A DNA stretch of 64,000 nt from Streptococcus sp. D7B5 (GTDB lineage Bacteria; Bacillota; Bacilli; Lactobacillales; Streptococcaceae): NCBI RefSeq assembly GCF_029691405.1, contig NZ_CP121467.1, forward strand, positions 930,001 to 994,000, written 5' to 3'. This document shows positions 19,290 through 28,938 of the stretch, one piece after another (within the stretch, counting starts at the first letter, position 1; every line of letters starts with the position of its first letter). The translations under genes were made by a program, and so were the position numbers. Below the pieces are notes generated by a model. That model was not told the origin of the DNA. It was given only the letters and a program-made list of their open reading frames with translations, and ran no database searches.

Positions 19290-19943
19290 ATGAAACGTCA
19301 ATCAGCCTTGGTCGTCTTTAGTGGCGGTCAAGATTCCACAACCTGCCTCTTTTGGGCTAAAGAACACTATGAAACAGTCGAAGCTGTCACCTTTGCTTAC
19401 GGCCAACGCCATCATCTCGAAATTCAAGTTGCCCAAGAAATCGCTAAGGAACAAGGCATTCGTCATCACATCTTAGATATGTCTCTGCTGGGGCAAATCA
19501 CTGAAAATGCCTTGACCTCTGATCTGGAGATTGAGCAAAAAGAGGGAGAGGTTCCCAATACTTTTGTTGACGGTCGCAACCACCTCTTTCTATCCTTTGC
19601 AGCAGTTCTTGCCAAGCAACGAGGTATTAATGATATCGTGACAGGTGTCTGCGAGACAGACTTCTCAGGCTACCCTGACTGCCGTGATGTCTTTATCAAA
19701 TCCCTTAATGTTACTCTCAACCTTGCCATGGATTATGACTTTGTTATCCAAACACCTCTCATGTGGCTAGACAAGGCTGAAACTTGGGAGTTAGCCGACC
19801 AACTTGGTGCCTTTGACTACGTTCGTGAGAAGACCTTAACCTGCTACAATGGGATTATCGGAAGTGGCTGTGGAGATTGTCCAGCCTGCCACCTACGTCA
19901 GCATGGTTTAGATGTTTATCTTTCACAGAAGGGAGAGGGCTAA
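19290..19943 (+). CDS. queC: 7-cyano-7-deazaguanine synthase
   Basis: QueC converts 7-carboxy-7-deazaguanine to preQ0 using ATP and ammonia. The 217-aa protein has the PP-loop FSGGQDSTT (from residue 10) and the C-terminal zinc cluster [16 protein letters not shown]. The start at 19290 follows AAGGAG; an in-frame ATG at 19251 lies in the attenuator and is rejected. The stop overlaps the queD start (TAATG). It is the first gene of queCDEF. Confidence 0.96.
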   Translation: MKRQSALVVFSGGQDSTTCLFWAKEHYETVEAVTFAYGQRHHLEIQVAQEIAKEQGIRHHILDMSLLGQITENALTSDLEIEQKEGEVPNTFVDGRNHLFLSFAAVLAKQRGINDIVTGVCETDFSGYPDCRDVFIKSLNVTLNLAMDYDFVIQTPLMWLDKAETWELADQLGAFDYVREKTLTCYNGIIGSGCGDCPACHLRQHGLDVYLSQKGEG

Positions 19944-20386
19944 TGTTTTTCGCACCTAAAGAAATCAAACAGGAAACTGGGGAGTCTCTCGTCTACAATC
20001 CTCACAGAACCTTAGTTTCAAAAGAATTCACTTTCGACGCTGCCCACCACCTCTTTCACTATGAGGGAAAATGCAAATCCCTGCACGGCCACACCTATCA
20101 TTTGCAAATCGCTGTCAGTGGATTTTTAGATGAACGGGGCATGACCTATGACTTTGGAGATATTAAAGCGATCTACAAGGACTACTTAGAACCCCACTTG
20201 GATCATCGCTATCTCAATGAAACCCTGCCTTATATGAACACGACTGCTGAAAATATGGTTTACTGGATTTTCCAAACCATGAGTCAAGAGTTGCCAGACG
20301 AACGCAGTCTCCGTTTGGAATACGTTCGCCTCTATGAAACTCCGACTGCATTTGCGGAGTTTAGACGGGAGTGGCTAGATGACTAG
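19943..20386 (+). CDS. queD: 6-carboxy-5,6,7,8-tetrahydropterin synthase
   Basis: QueD makes 6-carboxytetrahydropterin from dihydroneopterin triphosphate. The 147-aa protein has the zinc-binding histidines in FDAAHHLF and HGHTYHLQI, and the DFGDIKAIYKDYLEPHLDH stretch typical of the PTPS/QueD fold. Its start codon overlaps the queC stop, and its 3' end overlaps queE by 8 bp. Confidence 0.95.
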   Translation: MFFAPKEIKQETGESLVYNPHRTLVSKEFTFDAAHHLFHYEGKCKSLHGHTYHLQIAVSGFLDERGMTYDFGDIKAIYKDYLEPHLDHRYLNETLPYMNTTAENMVYWIFQTMSQELPDERSLRLEYVRLYETPTAFAEFRREWLDD

Positions 20387-21095
20387 AGAACGTGTCCTCA
20401 AACTACCTGTTCTGGAAATTTTTGGGCCAACCTTTCAAGGTGAAGGTCGTGCTATCGGGCAGAAAACCATGTTTGTCCGCACTGCTGGTTGCGACTACCA
20501 TTGCGACTGGTGCGACTCTTCCTTTACTTGGGATGGTTCTGAAAAACCTACTCGTATGACAGCTGATGAAGTCATTGCTGCCTTAGATAAATTAGGAAGC
20601 TACGACTATGTAACCCTGTCTGGGGGAAATCCTGCTATCCTAGCAGCCAACATGGCTGAACTCGTCACCAAGCTCAAGGAACGCGGTGTCACTCTGGCTG
20701 TTGAGACCCAAGGGTCCCGCTGGCAAAATTGGTTAAAAGATATCGACCAAGTCACTTTAAGTCCCAAACCTCCTTCATCCAAGATGGAAGTCAACTTCGA
20801 GACCTTGGACTTCATTGTTTCCCAACTAGATCCAGACAAGGTCACCTTTAAAATCCCTGTCTTTGATGATGCAGATCTAGCCTTTGCCAAAGGCATTCAA
20901 GAACGCTATCAACCAGATGTCCTCTTCTTATCGGCTGGAAATCCTGAGCCCAAGGCTACAGGCAATATTGTCCAAGACCAACTAGACCGTCTCAAAGAAC
21001 TCTGGGAACGTGTCGCTGCTGACGACAGCTGGGGCAATGTCCGCGTCCTTCCCCAACTTCATACCCTCCTCTACGATAACCAACGTGGTGTTTAA
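20379..21095 (+). CDS. queE: 7-carboxy-7-deazaguanine synthase (radical SAM)
   Basis: QueE is a radical SAM enzyme that contracts the pterin ring to 7-carboxy-7-deazaguanine. The 238-aa protein carries the [4Fe-4S]-binding CxxxCxxC motif in CDYHCDWCDSSF, preceded by the FGPTFQGEGRAIGQ substrate/SAM region. YVTLSGGNPA follows. It overlaps queD and lies 18 bp before queF. Confidence 0.95.
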   Translation: MTRERVLKLPVLEIFGPTFQGEGRAIGQKTMFVRTAGCDYHCDWCDSSFTWDGSEKPTRMTADEVIAALDKLGSYDYVTLSGGNPAILAANMAELVTKLKERGVTLAVETQGSRWQNWLKDIDQVTLSPKPPSSKMEVNFETLDFIVSQLDPDKVTFKIPVFDDADLAFAKGIQERYQPDVLFLSAGNPEPKATGNIVQDQLDRLKELWERVAADDSWGNVRVLPQLHTLLYDNQRGV

Positions 21096-21113
21096 GATTA
21101 GAAAGAAAAAAAC

Positions 21114-21605
21114 ATGTCACAACAAGAAGAAATGAAAAACCTAAGCCTACTGGGCAACAAAGAAACCAACTACATTTTTGACTATCAACCAGAAGTTCTC
21201 GAATCTTTTGACAATCGTCATGTGGAAAATGATTATTTCATCAAATTCAACTGTCCTGAATTTACCTCCCTTTGCCCAATCACTGCTCAGCCAGACTTTG
21301 CGACGATTTATATTTCCTACATTCCTGACAAGCTCTGCGTCGAGTCAAAATCCCTCAAACTCTACCTCTTTAGCTATCGAAACCATGGGGATTTTCACGA
21401 AAACTGTATCAACACCATCGGGAAAGACTTGGTCAATCTACTAAACCCTCGCTATTTGGAGGTATGGGGAAAATTCACTCCGCGCGGTGGCATCTCAATC
21501 GACCCCTACTACAACTACGGTAGACCTGGAAGCAAGTATGAAGGTTTGGCAGAACAACGCCTCTTCCAGCACGACCTTTATCCAGAGAAAATTGACAACC
21601 GTTAA
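21114..21605 (+). CDS. queF: NADPH-dependent 7-cyano-7-deazaguanine reductase
   Basis: QueF reduces the nitrile of preQ0 to the amine preQ1, the last soluble step before tRNA insertion. The 163-aa protein is the short (YkvM-type) form. [27 protein letters not shown] carries the catalytic Cys, and [20 protein letters not shown] is the family signature. As last gene of the operon it produces the ligand of the upstream riboswitch. A terminator follows. Confidence 0.96.
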   Translation: MSQQEEMKNLSLLGNKETNYIFDYQPEVLESFDNRHVENDYFIKFNCPEFTSLCPITAQPDFATIYISYIPDKLCVESKSLKLYLFSYRNHGDFHENCINTIGKDLVNLLNPRYLEVWGKFTPRGGISIDPYYNYGRPGSKYEGLAEQRLFQHDLYPEKIDNR

Positions 21606-21614
21606 ACATATACG

Positions 21615-21653
21615 AAAAAGCCCTGTTCCTCAAACTGAGGAGCAAGGCTTTTT
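21615..21653. terminator. Bidirectional terminator between queF and aqpZ
   Basis: A long stem (AAAAAGCC...TCCTCA paired with TGAGGA...GGCTTTTT) has A and T tracts on its two sides and serves two convergent genes. Confidence 0.85.
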
Positions 21654-21662
21654 GAGTTTCAA

Positions 21663-22331
21663 TTATTCTTCTGTTCCAAGGAAATTTTTCGCAACAAGTG
21701 CTGCAAGAACGCCACCAACGATTGGGGCAAGGATGAAAATCCATACTTGTTGAAGGGCTGCGCCACCTACCAAGACAGCAGGTGCCAAGCTACGAGCTGG
21801 GTTTACTGAAAGTCCAGTGATGTTCAAGCCTACAAGGATCAAGGCTGTTAATGACAAACCAATCACCAAACCAGCGATTGCGCCATTGCCTTTGCTTGCT
21901 GATGTTACAGTCATGATAACTAGGACAAACAAGAAAGTTGCGATAACTTCAAACAAGAAACCACCAAAGACAGTGACACCGTTTGCCAAGGCATTTTCAC
22001 CAAGACTTGCAGTTGACATGCCTGAGTTAGACAAGAGGAAGAATACTGCAGCTGACGCAAGGAAAGCTCCAACTACTTGTCCAAGGATGTAGTTTACAAG
22101 TTCTGAAGATGACAAACGTTTGTTTACAAACATAGCGATCGAAACCGCTGGGTTCAAGTGAGCACCTGAAACAGTTCCGATTGAGTAAGCTGCAACTACA
22201 ATTGCCAAACCAAAGGCAAAAGCAATTCCAAGGTGTCCAAGGCCATTAAGACCATTTCCAAAAACAACAGCTCCTGTTCCAATGAACACAAGCATAAATG
22301 TACCGATTAATTCAGCAACAAATTTTTTCAT
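21663..22331 (-). CDS. aqpZ: Aquaporin Z-type water channel
   Basis: This 222-aa MIP-family channel has six hydrophobic segments and the two half-helix motifs HLNPAVS (NPA at 60-62) and VNPARS near residue 180. The narrow-filter surroundings and length fit a water-selective AqpZ better than the longer glycerol facilitators; selectivity is inferred. It is monocistronic and convergent with queF. Confidence 0.92.
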   Translation of the reverse strand: MKKFVAELIGTFMLVFIGTGAVVFGNGLNGLGHLGIAFAFGLAIVVAAYSIGTVSGAHLNPAVSIAMFVNKRLSSSELVNYILGQVVGAFLASAAVFFLLSNSGMSTASLGENALANGVTVFGGFLFEVIATFLFVLVIMTVTSASKGNGAIAGLVIGLSLTALILVGLNITGLSVNPARSLAPAVLVGGAALQQVWIFILAPIVGGVLAALVAKNFLGTEE

Positions 22332-22627
22332 GATAAGTCTCCTTTTTTTAAACTATGTATTAGTCTATCAAAAGAAGGAAAGGGTTTCAAGAAAATTGAC
22401 TGGAAAGTTTTTGTAGAAAGCCCATTAGAATTCTAAAAAAGACTACTACAAGAGAAAATGATGAAACTCTTTTTCTGCTTATCCTTCAAAAATGTCAGAA
22501 GCTTTCAAATACTTGCTTAAAAGAATACAGCCCTCAATCATACCTTTTCTAGTAATTCATGCAAAAGAATGAAGAGAATGGTATAATTGATAATATACAA
22601 TAAATGTTATTGGAAAAGGAGACTACC
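22332..22627. other. Intergenic region between aqpZ and the lipoprotein gene
   Basis: It holds the divergent upstream regions of both genes. A TATAAT with extended TGG (22579-22587) lies about 40 bp before the lipoprotein start, and AAAGGAG precedes the ATG. No gene is seen. Confidence 0.5.
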
Positions 22628-23608
22628 ATGGGAAAAAAGTTTAGGGTTTATTTTCTAACCACTGCTACAATTTTAGCATTTGGCCTCGTCGGCTGTTCAT
22701 CTAAACCATCAACCACTGCTACAAGCAATACAGAAGGTACTACAAATACAGAGACAACAACCTACCATAAGAAAGATGTAACTGGTCCTGCTGCTTCATT
22801 TGACTGGAATGCCAAAGTTGAACCTACCAACTATGAGAGAACCTTTGTTGAAACAAACAGTGGCAGTCAATTTAATAAAACTTTAGATCGCACGAAAGAG
22901 GCGGCTGAGAATCTTGAAAAAAAGAAAAAAGAAATTTCGGATCCTAAGGTTCAAACAGCCCTCAAATTAGTGGATGCTGTCTTTGTCAATCAAGAAAATC
23001 TTGACCTAGTTGTGAAATCAGCGGGTGCTAGCAATCAAGAAGAGTTATTTGATAAGATTTGGAACGAATATTTAGTCCCTGAGTTAACTAAAATCCGTCC
23101 GAATTTTTCAAATGATACCGTCTTTGAATATAAAGGAGAAAAATATCCTCTCAAAATTTATGCACCTATGTTTTTCAAGGTCAACACCAATGCATTAGGA
23201 AAAGCAGGTGCCTATACTCTTGAGGACTATAAGGTGGAGGGCGACATGGTTTATTTGAAATTTATGTCCCCATCTGTAGATACCTACCAATACGAAGTCA
23301 AGGCTACTTATCATGATAACTTCCAAGACTTCTTTCAAGGACTGGTGGAAGAACAACAAAAGGTTCTTGAAACAGACTATGCTAAAGCTCTAAATATTCG
23401 ATTTGTTTATCAATTAGCGGCGCTTGATTTTAAAGCTGACAACTACGTAGACCTAGAGGGCATGGATTATTTTGATCGTAACACCCATTACCTTGCCATA
23501 AAAGTGGATAATAATGGTGAAGCTAGCCTTGATAATGAAAATCTCGCCAACCTTTTACAAATTAGCATGAAGGCTTCAAACGAGGCCAATAAAGGAAAAT
23601 TTGAATAA
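22628..23608 (+). CDS. Putative lipoprotein, unknown function
   Basis: This 326-aa protein has a lipoprotein signal peptide: MGKKFRVYFLTTATILAF with lipobox LVGC (Cys23). A Thr/Ser/Asn-rich linker follows, then a soluble domain without recognised motifs (for example FNKTLDRTKEAAENLEKKKKEI and YHDNFQDFFQGLVEEQQKVLE). The start at 22628 has AAAGGAG upstream and directly precedes the signal peptide; the ATG 8 codons earlier does not. It is expressed alone and closed by a terminator. Confidence 0.8.
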   Translation: MGKKFRVYFLTTATILAFGLVGCSSKPSTTATSNTEGTTNTETTTYHKKDVTGPAASFDWNAKVEPTNYERTFVETNSGSQFNKTLDRTKEAAENLEKKKKEISDPKVQTALKLVDAVFVNQENLDLVVKSAGASNQEELFDKIWNEYLVPELTKIRPNFSNDTVFEYKGEKYPLKIYAPMFFKVNTNALGKAGAYTLEDYKVEGDMVYLKFMSPSVDTYQYEVKATYHDNFQDFFQGLVEEQQKVLETDYAKALNIRFVYQLAALDFKADNYVDLEGMDYFDRNTHYLAIKVDNNGEASLDNENLANLLQISMKASNEANKGKFE

Positions 23609-23624
23609 ATCTTTAAAGCATAAA

Positions 23625-23650
23625 AAAATCACCTCAAACAGGTGATTTTT
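23625..23650. terminator. Terminator between the lipoprotein gene and pepF
   Basis: A 10-bp stem (AAAATCACCT / AGGTGATTTT) with a 5-nt loop and A/T tracts on both sides serves convergent genes. Confidence 0.82.
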
Positions 23651-23699
23651 GTGTATTCATCTTATCGATAAACCGTCTTAAATCCGACACTGGATACCC

Positions 23700-25496
23700 T
23701 TACTCTCCCAACTCCGCACTGTAGGCGATAATCTGGTCAACTGTATCAGACAGAAACTGAATCGTATCACGGAGTGGTTTATCTGTTGAAATATCCGCTC
23801 CGATAATCATGGCTGACTCAAGCGGTGTCTTACTACCACCTGACTTAAGGAGATTGAGCCAATCTTCAGCTCCGGTTTCTGAATGTTTCAGATGAAGGTA
23901 ACCAGCTGTTGAGATGACAAGGCCAGCAGAGTAGGTGTAGCTATACAAGCCCATGTAATAGTGAGCTTGGCGCATCCAAGTGAGTGCCGCATCGTCGTCA
24001 ATTTCAATAGCATCTCCCCAGAAATCTGTCAAGACTTCCTTCATAATGCTGTTGAGCTTGCTTGCTCCAAAGGTCTCCCCTTCCTCAATCAATGTATATA
24101 CCTTACGCTGGAAGGCTGCTTCCAAGAGGTGGGTGATGAAATTATGGAAGTAGGTGTCTGTCAAGCGGTGGGCAAGAGCAAAACGTTTTTGACGCGGATC
24201 GTCAGACTGGTGTTCCAAGTAATCACTGAGAAGCAATTCATTGAAGGTTGATGGGGCCTCAACATAGTAGGTTGACATGTGGGCGTTGAAGTAACTTTGG
24301 TGATTATCTGAAAAGATGAATTGACCAGAATGACCAATTTCATGAATCAAGGTATAGACATCGCTCAAACGGCCTGTCCAGCTCATGAGGACATAAGGGT
24401 GCACGCGATACGGATCCGCCGCATACCCACCAGAATCCTTGCCACTATTAGCAGCAAAGTCCACCCAGCGTTCTTCTTGATAGCGCGCAACTTCCTGACA
24501 ATATTCTTGTCCCAAAGGTTCTACTGACTTCATGACCAAATCATAGGCGTCGTCAATAGTCACTTCAGGATTGAGGGCACTGTCCAAGTCCAATTTCCAG
24601 TCAGCAAAGGTCATCTTTTCAAGACCATTGACCTTGGCAACATGCTTGAGGTATCTCTGAGCGACTGGCGCAAAGTCCTTCATGATGAGGTCAATCTGGC
24701 GATCAAACATAGCACGGTCCACTTCTTGCTCAGCTAGGAGATAATCAAAGACGGAGTCATAGCCCTTCATATCTGCCAATAGTTTTTCAGACTTAACCTG
24801 AGCTAGATAGGCTGCTGCAGCTGTATTCTGGTGCTTACGAAGTCCTTCTGAGAAAGAACGGAAGGATTTTTCACGCACCTCTGCGTCCTCGTGGTTTTGG
24901 TAGAAATTCTCATAGGTCACAAAGCTGTTTTTGTAGGTTTTGCCATGGGCTTCAAAGTCAGCCATTTCAAAGTCCCCAGCTCGCATCTTAGTATAAATGT
25001 CCTGTGGACTGTAGAAAACTTCACCGAGATTGGTCAAAGCTTTCTCCACATCAGCCCCTAGATAGTGGGCTTTTTTGATTTTAGCTTGACGAATGGCTGC
25101 CGTCAAGTGGGGCAGTTCACCCAAACGGTCCAAGACTTCCTCGTCTGCTGCCACCAAGGCGTCGTCAAAGAAGGTCAAGGCTACACTAGCATCAGTTTCA
25201 AATTCCATCCCAGCCTGGGCAATATTGGCAAATTCTTCATTGCTATAGTCTGTCGTCTGAGGCATAAAGGCGTAATTGCCAATATGACTCATCTGAATGT
25301 AGATTTGTTCCAATTCAGCAAAGGCCTTTTCAAACTCCTCAAACGTATGAAGATTCCCCTTGTAGTCACGGCTAAAGTGGTTGATATCTTCGCGCGTTTT
25401 CTCGATTGCTCGCAAGAAATCCTCACGGTCTTGGTAAAGGGCGGTTAAATCCCAAAGTTCCTTCTCTGGAAATTCTGAACGGTGTTTTTGTTCCAT
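23700..25496 (-). CDS. pepF: Oligoendopeptidase F (M3 family)
   Basis: This cytoplasmic zinc oligopeptidase of 598 aa (also annotated PepB in group B streptococci) hydrolyses short peptides. It has the metal site HEIGHSGQF near residue 384, with the third ligand in EAPSTFNELLL. The N-terminal helical part (FPEKELWDLTALYQDREDF) is typical of PepF. It is co-oriented with rsmE and prmA, 10 bp from rsmE. Confidence 0.95.
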   Translation of the reverse strand: MEQKHRSEFPEKELWDLTALYQDREDFLRAIEKTREDINHFSRDYKGNLHTFEEFEKAFAELEQIYIQMSHIGNYAFMPQTTDYSNEEFANIAQAGMEFETDASVALTFFDDALVAADEEVLDRLGELPHLTAAIRQAKIKKAHYLGADVEKALTNLGEVFYSPQDIYTKMRAGDFEMADFEAHGKTYKNSFVTYENFYQNHEDAEVREKSFRSFSEGLRKHQNTAAAAYLAQVKSEKLLADMKGYDSVFDYLLAEQEVDRAMFDRQIDLIMKDFAPVAQRYLKHVAKVNGLEKMTFADWKLDLDSALNPEVTIDDAYDLVMKSVEPLGQEYCQEVARYQEERWVDFAANSGKDSGGYAADPYRVHPYVLMSWTGRLSDVYTLIHEIGHSGQFIFSDNHQSYFNAHMSTYYVEAPSTFNELLLSDYLEHQSDDPRQKRFALAHRLTDTYFHNFITHLLEAAFQRKVYTLIEEGETFGASKLNSIMKEVLTDFWGDAIEIDDDAALTWMRQAHYYMGLYSYTYSAGLVISTAGYLHLKHSETGAEDWLNLLKSGGSKTPLESAMIIGADISTDKPLRDTIQFLSDTVDQIIAYSAELGE

Positions 25497-25506
25497 TTTC
25501 TTCCTC

Positions 25507-26250
25507 TTATTTCTCTAATTCTACTAAAACACTAAGAGCAGATAAGGCGTAAAGTGGTGCTGTTTCTGCTCGCAAGATGCGAGGACCAAGCCCTGCCAAG
25601 ACTGCTCCTTTAGCTTCAAAACTTTCAATTTCTACTGGTGAGAGACCGCCTTCTGGGCCAAAAATAAAGAGCAATTTGGCTCCTTTTTCAAGGCCAGTGA
25701 CTGCTTGTAAGAGCGCAGCGGTTTCTCCTTCTTTTGCTGATTCTTCATAAGCCACCACAATTGAGTCAAACTGGTCAAACTGAGCTAGAAAATCTGCTTT
25801 TTTCTCAAAAAGCTGGATACTTGGTACAATATTACGCTTGCTTTGTTCTGCTGCTCCAAGGGCAATTTTTTCTAGTTTTTCGGCTTTCTTGCCCAACTTC
25901 TTACCATCCCACTTTGCGACCGACCAGTCTGCTGGAAAGGCCCAGATTTGGCTGGCACCCAGTTCCGTCACTTTTTGAGTGATAAACTCCAGCTTGTCTC
26001 CCTTGGGAAAGCCTGATGCGATGGTGACTTGAACGGGCAGTTCCACATTGTCAGCTAACTCTTGGACTAACTCAAACTGACGATTCTCCACATCCAACAC
26101 GCGCGCCAAGCGCTTGACGCCATCATCAAAGACCAAGGTCACCTCATCATCTTCTTTCAAGCGCATGACCTGAAACATATGCTTGCTGGTTTCCTTGTCC
26201 TCAATAGTGACAGGAGAGATTGCACTGCCTTTGACAAAATACTGCTGCAT
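25507..26250 (-). CDS. rsmE: 16S rRNA (uracil1498-N3)-methyltransferase
   Basis: RsmE methylates U1498 of 16S rRNA. The 247-aa SPOUT enzyme has the N-terminal PUA-like part (MQQYFVKGSAISP, HMFQVMRLKEDDEV) and the knotted SAM site FIFGPEGGLSPVEIESF and LGPRILRAETAPLYALS. The start at MQQYF fits the family; an ATG four codons earlier overlaps prmA. It lies one base after the prmA stop, the common prmA-rsmE pair. Confidence 0.94.
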   Translation of the reverse strand: MQQYFVKGSAISPVTIEDKETSKHMFQVMRLKEDDEVTLVFDDGVKRLARVLDVENRQFELVQELADNVELPVQVTIASGFPKGDKLEFITQKVTELGASQIWAFPADWSVAKWDGKKLGKKAEKLEKIALGAAEQSKRNIVPSIQLFEKKADFLAQFDQFDSIVVAYEESAKEGETAALLQAVTGLEKGAKLLFIFGPEGGLSPVEIESFEAKGAVLAGLGPRILRAETAPLYALSALSVLVELEK

Positions 26251-26251
26251 G

Positions 26252-27202
26252 CTAGCCTCCAATCACACCTGAAATATCCTTAGTTTTCTTAAAGACACAG
26301 GCATTCCATTCCCCTTGAATCATGTGGGTTTCAAGGAAAAATCCAGCTGACTCAGCTGACTCGCGCACCATGTCCCACTTGTCCTTGATAATGCCACTCA
26401 TGATGAGGTAGCCTTCATCCTTGACCAAGCGATAAGCATCCTCTGTCAGATGAATGAGAATATCCGCTAAGATATTGGCTACAATGACATCTGCTTCAAT
26501 CTCCACCCCCTTGAGCAAATCACCTGCCGCTACATGGATATTTTCCATGCCTGGATTGAGCTCAATATTTTCCTGAGCAACCCGAACCGCCACATCATCA
26601 AGATCATATGCGAAAATTTCCTTAGCTCCTAGTAGTGAGCTAGCGATAGAAAGGACACCTGAACCAGTTCCCACATCGATTACTGTCTCTCCGCCACGAA
26701 GGACCTGCTCCAAGGCAAAGAGACTCATCTTGGTCGTCGGATGGGTTCCTGTCCCGAAGGCCATACCAGGATCTAGCTTGATAATCTTTTCTCCTGCAGT
26801 CGCCTTATAGTCCGTCCAGGACGGTACGATGGTCAAGTCATGAGTAATGCGGGCTGGCTCGTAATATTTCTTCCAGTTGTCTGCCCAGTCTTCCTCAGCC
26901 AAGGCAGTCGTCCCCATCTTGACTTCTCCCAAATCCATAAAATCCGTCAAGTCTGCCAAGCGAGCCTGCAAATCTGCCTCAACCACTGCTACATCAACCG
27001 TATCAGGATAGTAGGCTGTCACCACGATTTCTTCTTGCTGCTCGACTTCAGGGAATATCTCACCAAATCGATCCACATTTCCCACATAGTCCATACTGTC
27101 TTCAATCGCAACACCTTGCGCTCCCAGCTCAATTAGAAGGTTAGAGACCAGCTCCTCTCCCTCACGCTTAACCGTAACTTTTAACTCTTGCCATGTTTCC
27201 AT
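26252..27202 (-). CDS. prmA: Ribosomal protein L11 methyltransferase
   Basis: PrmA trimethylates ribosomal protein L11. The 316-aa protein has the SAM motif [20 protein letters not shown], the [14 protein letters not shown] signature, and [12 protein letters not shown]. The start METWQELKV at 27202 matches the family; an in-frame ATG nine codons upstream would add a non-conserved extension. The ribosome site is weak. The leader upstream can form two hairpins (see the entry for 27230-27339). Confidence 0.94.
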   Translation of the reverse strand: METWQELKVTVKREGEELVSNLLIELGAQGVAIEDSMDYVGNVDRFGEIFPEVEQQEEIVVTAYYPDTVDVAVVEADLQARLADLTDFMDLGEVKMGTTALAEEDWADNWKKYYEPARITHDLTIVPSWTDYKATAGEKIIKLDPGMAFGTGTHPTTKMSLFALEQVLRGGETVIDVGTGSGVLSIASSLLGAKEIFAYDLDDVAVRVAQENIELNPGMENIHVAAGDLLKGVEIEADVIVANILADILIHLTEDAYRLVKDEGYLIMSGIIKDKWDMVRESAESAGFFLETHMIQGEWNACVFKKTKDISGVIGG

Positions 27203-27229
27203 ATTTAAGATACCAAGCCCGTAAAACAC

Positions 27230-27339
27230 AAAGCCAAAATAGGAAATTCTCTGAAGACACTTGTGTCTAAGAGAAGTTTATCTTTTTGGCACAGTGTTTA
27301 GGGCGGGTTCAGTTTAGAAATGTAACCGAACCATCCTTT
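27230..27339 (-). other. Leader/intergenic region of prmA with inverted repeats
   Basis: It contains an inverted repeat TTCTCT-GA-AGACAC / GTGTCT-A-AGAGAA (27247-27275) and a weaker one around 27306-27332 with GGTTC and GAACC ends. No gene. The function is unclear; a terminator for the upstream GNAT gene or a leader structure is possible. Confidence 0.35.
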
Positions 27340-27813
27340 CTATTTGTCAATCAATTTTTTCATGTAAACCATATCCATACCTTCTTTTTCAGGCTCGATA
27401 TGGGTTTGACGGTAGCCATTTTTTTCATAAAAAGCGACCATGCCCGCATCCTGTAATACCGTACACAAATCCCACTGTTTAATCGTTGGAAATTCCTTTT
27501 CCAGTAATCTCAATCCCTCAGAACCATAACCTTTTCCTTGATCCTGGGGCAAAATCGCTGCCGTTCCCAACCAAGCCTCCGTCAATTCCTCATTGGTCTG
27601 AACTCGTAAAAATCCGATATTTTCATCCTTTTCTTTCAAAAAGTAGTAATAACTATTGGGACGCTCAACCAATTTCCACTTGATTCGTTCACGATCCTCT
27701 AGATAGGGATCATACTCATCTTGATATTTCTCATAGACAGCCTTAAAGCTAGCCCTTTGAATTGCAATTACGGTTTCTAAATCTTCTGCTCCTGCTCGGA
27801 CAAGTTTAATCAT
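27340..27813 (-). CDS. GNAT family N-acetyltransferase
   Basis: This is a 157-aa GNAT protein. The acetyl-CoA-binding motif A is AAILPQDQGKGYGSEGLRLLE (Q/RxxGxG/A core QGKGYG), with an N-terminal RAGAEDLETVIAIQRASF. The late segment MVAFYEKNGYRQTHIEPEKEGMDMVYM is typical. The substrate is unknown. It overlaps the Nudix gene by 8 bp on the same strand. Confidence 0.88.
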   Translation of the reverse strand: MIKLVRAGAEDLETVIAIQRASFKAVYEKYQDEYDPYLEDRERIKWKLVERPNSYYYFLKEKDENIGFLRVQTNEELTEAWLGTAAILPQDQGKGYGSEGLRLLEKEFPTIKQWDLCTVLQDAGMVAFYEKNGYRQTHIEPEKEGMDMVYMKKLIDK

Positions 27814-28243
27814 AGTCTCTCTCCAAATAATCCCTCACTCTATCCTGCAACTGGGGTACAACCTTATCTGAGCTAAGAAACTCATCAATGCTCATCAGTT
27901 TATAGCCCTGTCCTTCATCACCAAAAACGATACTATCAAACTGTTCCTGCCTTAACTTACCAACCAGAAAGACGGATTCCTTTCCCTCAAAAAGCATACT
28001 TGGGTAAACCTTACTCCAAAGCAAACAATCTTCAGTCAAATGTATCCCCAGTTCTTCAAAAACTTCACGCGCCGCGCACTCAAAAGGACTTTCATCACCC
28101 TCACGGCCACCACCTGGCAATTCCCAGGTATTAGGGTATGGAATGTTTGATTTGTCATCACGTAAGATAGTTAAGAGCTTATCACCACAAAAGAGGGCAA
28201 TTTTACAGCCTGTGAAATTAATTCTTTTATTCAATAATTCCAT
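27806..28243 (-). CDS. Nudix hydrolase
   Basis: This is a 145-aa Nudix protein. The Nudix box GGGREGDESPFECAAREVFEELGI matches GX5EX7REUXEEXGU, with the magnesium-binding glutamates present; positions are roughly residues 44-67. WELPGG precedes it. Substrates of such short stand-alone members range from oxidised nucleotides to nucleotide sugars; this one cannot be assigned. It is co-transcribed with the GNAT gene. Confidence 0.9.
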   Translation of the reverse strand: MELLNKRINFTGCKIALFCGDKLLTILRDDKSNIPYPNTWELPGGGREGDESPFECAAREVFEELGIHLTEDCLLWSKVYPSMLFEGKESVFLVGKLRQEQFDSIVFGDEGQGYKLMSIDEFLSSDKVVPQLQDRVRDYLERDYD

Positions 28244-28296
28244 GATTAAGTCTCTTCCTATGATAACAAACTGCTCTATGCTAGCATTCTACTTAG

Positions 28297-28836
28297 CTAT
28301 TCTTGAATCAATTTTTGACAATCTAGATCCCAGTATGCCTGCCATCTCCCCTGATTCTTACTAAAATAAACCGTAAACTCATCGTTTACATTATCTGCAA
28401 CATAGCGAAGACTAGGTGGAGCCTCCTCGCAACTCAGTATCCATGGATGAAAATAAAAAAATTTCTCTCGCCTCTCTCGACTATTGTTCAACTTTTTCTT
28501 GTTCTGAGGAATGGAGTTTTGAAACTCCCTTTCCAAACTGGACTGGATGGCATTATCAAAGTCGTTTAAAGAAGCTATCAACTGCTCAAACTGTTTCTCT
28601 TCACCAGTCTTAAAGTAAATCAAAAACTCAAATTCTCCAAAGCCTTCAGAAAACTCAAGTTCCATGATTTTTGCGCTCTCGTCATAAAGTCCCCCTTCAT
28701 TAAAAAATCGGCGGCTTTCACACTTCAACACTCTCTCAAAATCTAAATTTTCAAATCGATTGCGTGGTAGAGAAATCCCATACTCTTGCGAGTTTGGGCT
28801 TATTTTCCTAAATAGCTGCTTGAATATATGAAACAT
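28297..28836 (-). CDS. Hypothetical soluble protein
   Basis: This 179-aa protein begins MFHIFKQLFRKIS; GAGGG six nt upstream supports this start over the ATG at 28860. It is rich in acidic and aromatic residues (FEFLIYFKTGEEKQFEQLIASL, FTVYFSKNQGRWQAYWDLDC). I recognise no family and no signal peptide or membrane segment. It lies between the Nudix gene and an M50-like protease gene, all on the minus strand. Confidence 0.6.
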   Translation of the reverse strand: MFHIFKQLFRKISPNSQEYGISLPRNRFENLDFERVLKCESRRFFNEGGLYDESAKIMELEFSEGFGEFEFLIYFKTGEEKQFEQLIASLNDFDNAIQSSLEREFQNSIPQNKKKLNNSRERREKFFYFHPWILSCEEAPPSLRYVADNVNDEFTVYFSKNQGRWQAYWDLDCQKLIQE

Positions 28837-28938
28837 TTTTCCCTCTTTTCTAGACTTCAAACCCTCTTCAGAAACACCAGTTAGATCCCCTTCTCATTTA
28901 TATCAAGCAATCAAGCCGATTGAAACAAACCTAGCTTG

